Of a DNA stretch of 19,059 bases, positions 6,795-13,363 are shown piece by piece (the first letter of the stretch is position 1; each line of letters opens with the position of its first letter). The notes beneath the pieces were generated by a model. That model was not told the DNA's origin, did not search any database, and saw only the letters and a program-made list of their open reading frames with translations. A program made the position numbers and the translations under genes. Source of the stretch: a bacterium. Its GTDB lineage: Bacteria; Spirochaetota; UBA4802; UBA5550. The stretch lies in assembly GCA_024224995.1 (NCBI GenBank), contig JAAENB010000411.1, positions 1 through 19,059 of the forward strand, in the 5' to 3' direction.

Positions 6795-7394
6795 ATGGAA
6801 ATAAAGATATTTGTCAGTATCTTAATTGGAACAATATTTATAAATAACTATGTACTCTCACAGTTATTGGGGCTCTGTCCTTTTTTGGGGGTATCAAAAA
6901 AGCTCGAATCCGCCCTGGGAATGGGATTCGCGGTAATATTTGTAATGACTCTGGCCTCTTTTATAACGTTTTTATTGTATAAATATGTATTAACACCATA
7001 TGAAATAACCTATCTGAGAACTATCACCTTTATTCTTGTAATAGCATCACTGGTTCAGCTGGTGGAGATGGTAATAGAAAAGGTTTCCCCCTCATTGTAC
7101 CAGGCATTGGGGATATTTTTGCCCTTGATTACAACAAACTGCGCTGTTCTTGGTGTAGCTGTATTGAACGTAAACTCCGGATTTATAGATGCCGAACTGG
7201 GGCTGTTAAAATCAGTAGTTCAGGGGCTTGGAGCAGGACTTGGTTTTACCCTGGCTCTGCTGGTATTGGCAGGGATCAGGGAGCGCCTGGAACTTGCGGA
7301 TATACCAAAAAATCTCCAGGGACTTCCAATAACCTTTATAACAGCCGGACTTCTGGCCCTGGCTTTCCTGGGATTTTCAGGAATGAAGATATAG
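6795..7394 (+). CDS. rnfA: Rnf electron transport complex subunit A
   Basis: A 199-aa six-helix inner-membrane subunit homologous to RnfE but inverted in the membrane. C28 (GLCPFLGVS) and C116 (TTNCAVLGVAV) are the cysteines expected to share the intramembrane [2Fe-2S] cluster with RnfE. The ribosome-binding site AAAGAGG (6782-6788) has good spacing. In many bacteria rnfB follows rnfA; here the stop is followed at once by a palindrome and a strong terminator, so this is the last gene of the operon. Confidence 0.94.
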   Translation: MEIKIFVSILIGTIFINNYVLSQLLGLCPFLGVSKKLESALGMGFAVIFVMTLASFITFLLYKYVLTPYEITYLRTITFILVIASLVQLVEMVIEKVSPSLYQALGIFLPLITTNCAVLGVAVLNVNSGFIDAELGLLKSVVQGLGAGLGFTLALLVLAGIRERLELADIPKNLQGLPITFITAGLLALAFLGFSGMKI

Positions 7395-7399
7395 GGAAG

Positions 7400-7419
7400 G
7401 GGAGAGGCATGCCTCTCCC
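7400..7419. repeat. Perfect 20-bp palindrome after rnfA
   Basis: GGGAGAGGCATGCCTCTCCC reads the same on both strands and begins 5 bp after the rnfA stop. Sixteen of its bases recur at 3-18 of the window. It could form a hairpin in RNA, although with no loop bases in the perfect form. Its repeat suggests a dispersed genomic element or a common 3'-end motif. Confidence 0.65.
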
Positions 7420-7433
7420 GACATAAACGACAC

Positions 7434-7470
7434 AAAAAAAGGCGAGATTTACAAAATCTCGCCTTTTTTT
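7434..7470. terminator. Bidirectional intrinsic terminator between rnfA and cheX
   Basis: GGCGAGATTT (7441-7450) and AAATCTCGCC (7454-7463) form a 10-bp stem with an ACA loop. Seven T residues follow (7464-7470) and seven A residues precede it (7434-7440), so it works as a textbook Rho-independent terminator in both directions. It ends the rnf operon on the plus strand and cheX on the minus strand. Confidence 0.93.
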
Positions 7471-7493
7471 GTAGATATATTCGATTTTTTGTA

Positions 7494-7958
7494 TTATTTC
7501 AATGCAATATTCATTTCCAGCTGACCCATGGGACTGTAGAGATTTATACCCAGGGTAGTCTGTTTTATCAGGGTTATTGTGAAGTCGTCACCCTCAACAA
7601 CTGTTGGAGTGGTAATATCGATCTGCTTACCTGATGAAGCAAAAAGATTCATGGCATTACCGGTTATCATATTAGCAAGTTCGCCAATGATATCCTTGTA
7701 TTCTGATCTTACCTGGTCGTCCGTTAGACCCGGAGCCAGTATATCGGCAATTTTTTTAACCATGCCGAATTCCATGCTGTAAACAACCTCGCCGGTAACA
7801 CCGCCGGTAATGCCAATGATAATGGCAACATCCATTGACGGGTCAGGGCTTTCTTTTATTATAAGTTTCCCTCTTCTAAGGTCAACACTCAGTATCGATT
7901 TAAAAACAGCACTTGCGGCTTCCAGAAACGGGTTAACATATTCAGCATTAATATTCAT
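7494..7958 (-). CDS. cheX: CheX-family chemotaxis phosphatase-like protein
   Basis: A 154-aa protein of the CheC/CheX/FliY phosphatase family, with the single active-site helix typical of CheX. The ExxN dyad that dephosphorylates CheY-P is seen as GELANMITGNA, with E93 and N96. Length and fold elements fit a CheX monomer, which normally dimerises through beta strands. No cheA, cheW, cheY or receptor gene is adjacent, so its partner response regulator lies elsewhere. The ribosome-binding site AAGGAG (7972-7977) is 13 nt from the ATG, longer than usual; an out-of-frame ATG lies closer. It has its own predicted promoter. CheX-like domains also serve non-chemotaxis regulators, so the partner may not be CheY. 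Confidence 0.85.
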   Translation of the reverse strand: MNINAEYVNPFLEAASAVFKSILSVDLRRGKLIIKESPDPSMDVAIIIGITGGVTGEVVYSMEFGMVKKIADILAPGLTDDQVRSEYKDIIGELANMITGNAMNLFASSGKQIDITTPTVVEGDDFTITLIKQTTLGINLYSPMGQLEMNIALK

Positions 7959-8006
7959 TGGTGTGCATATACTCCTTATCTCTACAACAGTAATATAGAC
8001 TCTCCA

Positions 8007-8035
8007 TTAATATAATACTACTTATTAATTATCAA
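8007..8035 (-). promoter_or_regulatory. Predicted promoter for cheX
   Basis: On the minus strand TTGATA (8035-8030) and TATTAA (8012-8007) are 17 bp apart, matching the consensus at 5/6 and 4/6. The -35 box overlaps the stop codon of the PpiD-like gene. cheX could therefore be transcribed alone as well as by read-through. Confidence 0.45.
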
Positions 8036-9213
8036 TTCTTTTTTAATTTTTTTGTTATTTTTGAATTTTCCCTCAGTGACTTCTTAAGATTTTGATCAAT
8101 TGCGTTAGTTCTTTCGTTTAAAAGCCTCTTGCTGATGCTTTCGAGTTCCTTCTCCGAAGCTTCACCTGTTTTTATTTCTTTTATAACAGGAGTGAAAATA
8201 TAAAGCCCTGTAGGAGCAGAAGATTCTATCGCAGAAGAGCTTTGTCCTTTTTCCATAGAAAGACAATTTTCAAGATAAACTTCCGAATTACTAATGGCAG
8301 TAAGCTCTTTCGGATTTTTTTTATCACCCTTATCTTTTTCCGTTATTTTTTCACCTATTTTAAAGATATTGGTCATTCCTGTTGTGCCCTGAAGTACGGC
8401 TGAAGACTCTGCAAAGGAGCCTTTGCTCTTAGCAATGTCATTGATTTTCTTTACGATTTCTTTTCTAACGGCGTTATATTTCCTGTTCCGAAGCTTGGTT
8501 TCTATTCTTTTTTTGTCGGTTTTGGGATCGGTTAAATCTTCGGGGTTCTTTTTCATCTCTTCGGATACTTCTTCTTCCGAAACAGTAATCCGGTCTTTAT
8601 ATCTTTTTTTAAGATCCGAACTCGAAATAAAGGCGTATTTGAGCTGGATTTGGGAATTATTGCAGATATATTCTTCTTTAGTGTCTTCCGATGCGATACT
8701 TGCGCCCATTTGAATAAAAGTGTAGAAATCCCGTAAGATCATTCTATTGGTAAAATCGTCTTTGAACTCTATTTCGCTCATTGCCCTCATGCCGCTGCTC
8801 CCCCCCAGCGCTCTCATCCGGAACAGGTCATAGCTGAATTTTTTGGTAGCAGGGTCCTGGAAATAAGGCAGTTCCATTATTGTTTTGTCCCTTCTCTCCA
8901 GGGGAACTTCAAAACCCTGTTTTTTTGCTGTTTGTACTGTTGTAATATAATCAGAATACTGGTTAAAAGCAATATCATTTATTTGAGGCAGCGAGCCGCT
9001 CGGAATGTTCCATTGCTGTGCCATCCTGTCCCTGAACCTGTAGAAATTCTCAGCAGGTATCTTTTCACCATTTATCTCAGCGTAAATTTTTCGTTTACTG
9101 CTTGGGTCCGTCATGAAATCCGTTACACCAAAGGCGAAAACAATCACTAAACCAAAAAAGCCAATTATAATATATCCTACAATTTTTACTAGTGGAGACT
9201 TGGAATCAAACAT
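8032..9213 (-). CDS. Membrane-anchored PpiD/SurA-like periplasmic chaperone without PPIase domain
   Basis: A 393-aa protein with a short cytoplasmic N-terminus, one membrane helix (about 11-31) and a long extracytoplasmic region. The segment after the helix (INGEKIPAENFYRFRDRM) is the start of a SurA_N-type chaperone domain as in PpiD. No parvulin rotamase domain is evident. PpiD is normally about 620 aa with one, so this is a short form resembling only the chaperone lobe, with a C-terminal helical part rich in Lys and Glu. It likely helps fold or release proteins leaving the Sec translocon. Its start has an AAGG/GAG-type ribosome-binding site. A predicted promoter lies about 90 bp upstream. 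Confidence 0.7.
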   Translation of the reverse strand: MFDSKSPLVKIVGYIIIGFFGLVIVFAFGVTDFMTDPSSKRKIYAEINGEKIPAENFYRFRDRMAQQWNIPSGSLPQINDIAFNQYSDYITTVQTAKKQGFEVPLERRDKTIMELPYFQDPATKKFSYDLFRMRALGGSSGMRAMSEIEFKDDFTNRMILRDFYTFIQMGASIASEDTKEEYICNNSQIQLKYAFISSSDLKKRYKDRITVSEEEVSEEMKKNPEDLTDPKTDKKRIETKLRNRKYNAVRKEIVKKINDIAKSKGSFAESSAVLQGTTGMTNIFKIGEKITEKDKGDKKNPKELTAISNSEVYLENCLSMEKGQSSSAIESSAPTGLYIFTPVIKEIKTGEASEKELESISKRLLNERTNAIDQNLKKSLRENSKITKKLKKN

Positions 9214-9299
9214 ACTCTTTACCTTCTATTTTAAATATATATTAAGATTATACTATACAAAATTACTGCCAGATTCGCTTTTAGTAAAGCTATGGAGCA

Positions 9300-9329
9300 T
9301 TAATAGATCTCCCCCTGGTATTTTGTCAA
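9300..9329 (-). promoter_or_regulatory. Predicted promoter for the PpiD-like gene
   Basis: On the minus strand a perfect TTGACA (9329-9324) is followed after 18 bp by TATTAA (9305-9300). A second -10-like TATAAT (9252-9247) closer to the gene lacks a good -35 box. The TTGACA lies in the loop of an inverted repeat, CCTGGTATT (9314-9322)/AATACCGGG (9343-9351), that may be the 3' hairpin of the Trm112-like gene. Confidence 0.45.
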
Positions 9330-9367
9330 TTAGAATAAATAGAATACCGGGCTTGACGTTGGAATCT

Positions 9368-9535
9368 TTACTTTGCTTCTTCGGATTCCTCAACAAGCAT
9401 TACCGGGATACCATCTTTTACGGGATATTTCCTGCGGCATTCAATACAGGTTATTTTTTCGTTTTTTGTGTCGTACTCAACATCTCCTTTACAGGCAGGA
9501 CAGGCCAGAATATCAAGAAGTTTGGTGTCGATCAT
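9368..9535 (-). CDS. Trm112/UPF0434-family zinc-ribbon protein
   Basis: A 55-aa protein starting MIDTKLLDILACPACKGDVEY. Two CxxC knuckles (CPAC and CIEC) form the zinc ribbon of the Trm112 family, and the ending PVKDGIPVML is typical. In eukaryotes and archaea Trm112 activates several methyltransferases; in bacteria the role of these short proteins is poorly defined, though some are proposed to partner methyltransferases. A strong GGAGGT ribosome-binding site (9541-9546 complement) sits 5 nt before the ATG. It is divergent from the PP2C phosphatase gene and upstream of the PpiD-like gene on the same strand. Confidence 0.85.
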   Translation of the reverse strand: MIDTKLLDILACPACKGDVEYDTKNEKITCIECRRKYPVKDGIPVMLVEESEEAK

Positions 9536-9644
9536 AATTTACCTCCGGAATGAATTAATATCATTTTTTTAATTGAAATTAATCACGTCAATCAAAATCC
9601 TGGTAAAAATACAAAAAGTATGACCGGGCGGGTATTTTTAACTA

Positions 9645-9673
9645 TTGACATCACGAATGTAAGTATTTATTTT
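9645..9673 (+). promoter_or_regulatory. Possible promoter for the 7TMR-DISM phosphatase gene
   Basis: A perfect TTGACA (9645-9650) is followed after 17 bp by TATTTA (9668-9673), a weak 3/6 match within a T/A-rich run. The expected start lies about 30 nt before the coding sequence. Confidence 0.4.
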
Positions 9674-9713
9674 ATTCATACAAAAGGGGGAATGGCGTTT
9701 TAAAGGAGCTATG

Positions 9714-11792
9714 ATGAATATTATTCCAAAAAAATATATAATAATAGTGTCGATATTCATATTATTTGTTTTAACCGGCTGCGAACTGGCAAAAATTTAT
9801 GAGAAAGATGGGCCAAAAGCAGTGCATGGGGTTATTGATCTCACATCCTGGGATTTTTCAGATGATGGAATTGTTAAATTAGACGGAGAATGGAGTTTTT
9901 ACTGGAAGCAATTACTCTCTCCCAGTGATTTTGCCAGTGAAAATGTTCCAAAAATGACCGGATTTTTCTCTCTTCCCGGTCTCTGGAATTATTACTCGGT
10001 TGACGGCAAAAGTCTGCCCGGGGAAGGATATGGAACATACCGGCTTATTGCAAAGGTAAGTGAAAATAGAGAATTATCTCTCAATATTCATTATCCCTAT
10101 TCATCCTATAAGGTGTGGATAAACGGCAAGGAGCTTTTTCAAGTCGGTAAAGTGGGAAAAAATGAAGATGATAGTGAAGCAGCTATGCTGCCCAAAATTA
10201 TTAAGGTTCCTCCGGGTGATTCGGAAATTGAGATAGTTATCCAGGTTGCCAATCATTCATATTTTTTAGGCGGTATTTATGAGAGCGTCCGTCTTGGCAG
10301 AATAGAATATGTAAATAAAGCACAGGTTTTCAATGTTGCTTTTGATCTTTTTTTGACCGGTGTCCTTTTCTTTGTCGGTTTTTACTATATTGGTGTATAC
10401 CTGTTAAGGAGAAAGGATCGCTTTGCCATCTTTTTCGGATTCTTTTCATTATCCCTGGTTTTAAGAACGCTGGCAACAAACGAGATCTTTTTAGCGCATA
10501 TTGTTCCCGAAATTGGATGGGAACTGTTATTGAAGTGTAATTTTGTTGTAATGGCATTGAGTGTCGCGCTTTTTCTGCCTTTTATTTATCATATGTATCC
10601 TGAGTACCTGTCTAAAAAATTCAAGACAGTTATCAGTGTTATTGGGATTATCTACGCGCTTGTGGTCTTTGCTTTTAGTGTGAATATATACAGCTATATT
10701 TTTCCTTTTTATTGTATAATTGTCGCGATAACCTGTATAAGCGTAGCTTATTCGTTCATAAAAGCGATTATAGACAGAAGGGAAGGAGCAATCCTGGCAA
10801 CCTGTGGTTTCTTGATCCTGTTCGCGGCAGTTATGCATGATATATTAACATCAATGGGAATTATCTACAACCGGCAGGTTGTTTCACTTGGTTTTATGTT
10901 CTTTGTTGTAACACAGGCATTCAATCTAACGGCGAGGTTTTCCAAGGCATTATCGAAAGCGGAGAATCTATCTGAGATTCTTGAGCATAAAGTCCTGGAA
11001 AGAACAAAGGAGCTTGAGTTTGAAAGGAATAAGCTGAAAGAACGGAACGAAATTATTGAAAAAGACCTGCATATCGCACGTAAGATCCAGGAACAGCTTA
11101 TTCCGCTTTCGGATCCGACAGATTTTATCTGTTCATTATATAAACCTATGGAATTGGTTGGCGGAGATTTTTATGATTTTATAGAGTTTGATGAGAAGGA
11201 CAAAATCGGTATCTTTTTGAGTGATGTGTCCGGTCACGGCGTACAGGCAGCTTTTGTAACCTTGCTCATGAAAAGTGTAATTCTGCAAGCCGGTACTCGA
11301 AAAAATGATCCTGCTGAACTGCTGGCCTATGTGAATGAATTATTGCTGGATCAAACCGGGGGTAATTTTATAACAGCTTTTTACGCTATTTATGATACCC
11401 GGACCTCGAAATTAGTCTATGCCAGTGCCGGTCATAATCCTCCTTTTGTTATTAGTGCCCATGGAACCAGGAAATTGAGCGGGAAAAGAAGTATTCCTAT
11501 AGGAGTTCTGGACAATGACTATATCAAGGAAAAAGGAAAAGCACTGATCAATAATGAGGAAATGCTGGACAAGAACAGCAAGCTCTTGATCTATACCGAT
11601 GGTCTAACAGAAACTCCGAAGAGCGATAATATAAAGATTCATTTTGAAGATTATGCTATTTATGATGTTTTTGAAAGGTTTGGCCATCTGCGGGGCAATG
11701 ATTTTATTGAAAAGCTGTTCCAGAACCTGATTATGTTCAGAGGACGTGATTCATTTGAGGATGATGTGTGTATCATTACAATTGATGTATGA
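9714..11792 (+). CDS. 7TMR-DISM sensor fused to a PP2C/SpoIIE-type serine phosphatase
   Basis: A 692-aa membrane signalling phosphatase. The N-terminus has a signal sequence with a lipobox, VLTGC (cysteine 23). Residues about 35-195 form an extracellular jelly-roll domain of the 7TMR-DISM type, with LDGEWSFYW, SLPGLWN and GYGTYRL motifs. Seven membrane helices span about 205-407, then a coiled coil (about 413-460) leads to the PP2C/SpoIIE domain (about 470-692). Metal-binding aspartates are visible in GGDFYD (D485), SDVSGHG (D504), YTDGLTE (D629) and DD (683-684). Such enzymes dephosphorylate serine on anti-sigma antagonists or similar partners. I place the start at the second of two tandem ATGs because AAGGAG (9703-9708) is then 5 nt away rather than 2. 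An ECF sigma gene follows 82 bp downstream. Confidence 0.88.
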   Translation: MNIIPKKYIIIVSIFILFVLTGCELAKIYEKDGPKAVHGVIDLTSWDFSDDGIVKLDGEWSFYWKQLLSPSDFASENVPKMTGFFSLPGLWNYYSVDGKSLPGEGYGTYRLIAKVSENRELSLNIHYPYSSYKVWINGKELFQVGKVGKNEDDSEAAMLPKIIKVPPGDSEIEIVIQVANHSYFLGGIYESVRLGRIEYVNKAQVFNVAFDLFLTGVLFFVGFYYIGVYLLRRKDRFAIFFGFFSLSLVLRTLATNEIFLAHIVPEIGWELLLKCNFVVMALSVALFLPFIYHMYPEYLSKKFKTVISVIGIIYALVVFAFSVNIYSYIFPFYCIIVAITCISVAYSFIKAIIDRREGAILATCGFLILFAAVMHDILTSMGIIYNRQVVSLGFMFFVVTQAFNLTARFSKALSKAENLSEILEHKVLERTKELEFERNKLKERNEIIEKDLHIARKIQEQLIPLSDPTDFICSLYKPMELVGGDFYDFIEFDEKDKIGIFLSDVSGHGVQAAFVTLLMKSVILQAGTRKNDPAELLAYVNELLLDQTGGNFITAFYAIYDTRTSKLVYASAGHNPPFVISAHGTRKLSGKRSIPIGVLDNDYIKEKGKALINNEEMLDKNSKLLIYTDGLTETPKSDNIKIHFEDYAIYDVFERFGHLRGNDFIEKLFQNLIMFRGRDSFEDDVCIITIDV

Positions 11793-11874
11793 AAATTTTA
11801 CGGAATTGATTATTTTTTTTGTGACGATATGGAGAAAAAAGACGCTTATATTATGAAGAGTATAAATAAAAAAG

Positions 11875-12390
11875 ATGAGTAGGAAAAGGGATAGATTTAC
11901 CGAAGCTCATAAAACCTATTACCCCCTGGTTTTCAGTGCGGTACAGACAAAGGTAGATGATGTTGACGATTCAAAGGATATCTGCCAGGATGTATTTATC
12001 AAATTTTATGAAAAATTTGATGAGATTGAAAATCACCGGAAATGGCTTTATGGAGCGCTGCGGTTAAGTGTTCTTGAATTCTACCGGAAGAGAAAAGATA
12101 CTGTTGATATTGATGATCTTTTCGCCGATGTGAGCCTCACCTTTGTAAATGGTTTCAGGGAGGCACGGATTGTTATTGCCGAAGCTATAGAGAAGATGGA
12201 TAATTTTGATAATGACCATGAAAGAGCCCTGTTTGACCTTGTGGCAGTCCATAATTATAGCTATAGTGAGACCGGAAGGGAGCTGGGGCTTTCAAAGCGC
12301 CAGGTTGAATATAAATACAGGCGAATTGTGGACCGGGTAATTGATTATTTGGACAAACAGGGAATACAGAATCTTGAGGATCTGTTATGA
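11875..12390 (+). CDS. ECF-type RNA polymerase sigma factor
   Basis: A 171-aa protein with the two-domain layout of ECF sigma factors. Region 2 spans about 10-75 (ICQDVFIKFYEKFDEI, then RKWLYGALRLSVLEFYRKRK, the -10 binding part). Region 4 spans about 112-160, with a helix-turn-helix in SYSETGRELGLSKRQVEYKYRRI. No strong ribosome-binding site precedes the ATG. A 17-codon frame starting at 11829 (MEKKDAYIMKSINKKDE) ends in TAG overlapping the start, so a coupled leader peptide is conceivable. The next gene, a membrane protein, overlaps it by 4 bp (ATGA), the classic arrangement for a sigma/anti-sigma pair. Its target promoters cannot be told from this window. Confidence 0.85.
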   Translation: MSRKRDRFTEAHKTYYPLVFSAVQTKVDDVDDSKDICQDVFIKFYEKFDEIENHRKWLYGALRLSVLEFYRKRKDTVDIDDLFADVSLTFVNGFREARIVIAEAIEKMDNFDNDHERALFDLVAVHNYSYSETGRELGLSKRQVEYKYRRIVDRVIDYLDKQGIQNLEDLL

Positions 12391-13196
12391 AAGACAAAAT
12401 AGCTCAATTTGATGAGATTTTAACAAGGTATAAATTTAAAGAACCCGTGCCCGGGCATGCCCGGGAGTTTGCCGGGAAGAATAAGAATAAAGACCTCACT
12501 GATGTATTAAAAAAGTTTGGAGAGTACAGTTTTTTCTACGGCCTGGTACTCTGGTTATATTATTTTTTAAGCAAAATGGGATTGGGGCTTTCAATAATCC
12601 AGGCAAAAATCCTGTTCGTAGCTGCCTCCCTGGTTTTGGGGGTATCAGTATCAACAGGGGGATATTTTGTAGTAAAATCAATCCAAACCGTCGAGCCGGA
12701 CTTTCAAAAGCCCGTGGTGGAAAACCTTGAAAAACAGGGGTTTATAAAGGACGAGCCAGAGGCTGTTGTAAGAGACAGCAGCCTGGACAGGCCAACTCCG
12801 GAGAAAACCGGTAAAAAAGATGATATTGCTCCCACTATTACAATGGATGAACCGGTATCGGCACGTCTTGGGATTAACAGGTTGTCGGCCAATGGAGTTG
12901 ATGAGAAACTGGTCTCTGATGTTACCGCTCAATTATATAAAAAATTGAGCACAGTACGGGGAAAAGACCGGGTTGTTTACCGGAAACTGGACGGAACCGG
13001 AAAAAGTGTAAACAGGCAGCTGGTTGGGACCGTAGGCAGGTTGGGCAGTACTGTTGTTTTGTCTGTCAGGGTCATTGACGGAGAAAATGTTAAAATTTTG
13101 TTCAATAAAACAATAACAATAAAAGAGGGTGATGATATTAATAAAGCCGTCAATTCTATTGTTCAAATGATAGACAGGGATCAAAGCCTCTGGTGA
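12387..13196 (+). CDS. Membrane protein with CsgG/LpoB-like C-terminal domain; candidate anti-sigma factor
   Basis: A 269-aa protein with a basic cytoplasmic N-terminus (about 1-45), a hydrophobic stretch at about 48-60, and a clear membrane helix at about 73-96. A charged, Pro/Glu-rich linker (about 100-155) precedes a compact domain at about 158-262. That domain resembles the alpha/beta fold of CsgG/LpoB/TolB-N proteins (LVGTVGRLGSTVVLSVRVIDGENVKI). Overlap with the ECF sigma gene argues for an anti-sigma role, but no zinc-binding HxxxCxxC motif is present. If both hydrophobic stretches cross the membrane, the C-terminal domain is cytoplasmic; if only the second does, it is periplasmic and could sense the envelope. 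The second case fits an anti-sigma role better. The function is inferred from position. Confidence 0.6.
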   Translation: MKDKIAQFDEILTRYKFKEPVPGHAREFAGKNKNKDLTDVLKKFGEYSFFYGLVLWLYYFLSKMGLGLSIIQAKILFVAASLVLGVSVSTGGYFVVKSIQTVEPDFQKPVVENLEKQGFIKDEPEAVVRDSSLDRPTPEKTGKKDDIAPTITMDEPVSARLGINRLSANGVDEKLVSDVTAQLYKKLSTVRGKDRVVYRKLDGTGKSVNRQLVGTVGRLGSTVVLSVRVIDGENVKILFNKTITIKEGDDINKAVNSIVQMIDRDQSLW

Positions 13197-13253
13197 TTTC
13201 CCGCGATTTTTTAGGCGCTCCCCTTTCCTTTTAAAAAAAAATCAATAAAATTG

Positions 13254-13281
13254 TTGACAAATATAGTGTCAGAAATCGAAT
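13254..13281 (+). promoter_or_regulatory. Possible promoter for the LVIVD lipoprotein gene
   Basis: TTGACA (13254-13259) is followed after 16 bp by TCGAAT (13276-13281), a 4/6 match. Two further TATAAT boxes stand in tandem at 13321-13326 and 13330-13335 without good -35 partners, and are closer to the gene. The 167-bp gap before the lipoprotein otherwise holds only a T- and A-rich run. Confidence 0.4.
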
Positions 13282-13363
13282 AGACCCGGTTTGGATGACG
13301 TTCTTCTTTTGTTTTTTTCTTATAATCTATTATAATATTTAGCCAGAACCAGGAGTAGTGTTT

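Noticed and set aside
2774..7394. Na+-NQR operon instead of Rnf
   Set aside because: The first subunit is RnfC with two 4Fe-4S motifs; NqrA has none, and no NqrF follows.
9113..9553. 146-codon plus-strand frame over the Trm112-like gene and its upstream gap
   Set aside because: The opposite strand carries a clear zinc-ribbon protein with a strong ribosome-binding site; this frame has no such support.
13358..13363. GTG start of the LVIVD lipoprotein at 13358
   Set aside because: It lies only 2 nt from AGGAG; the ATG at 13364 has 8-nt spacing and gives a normal signal peptide.
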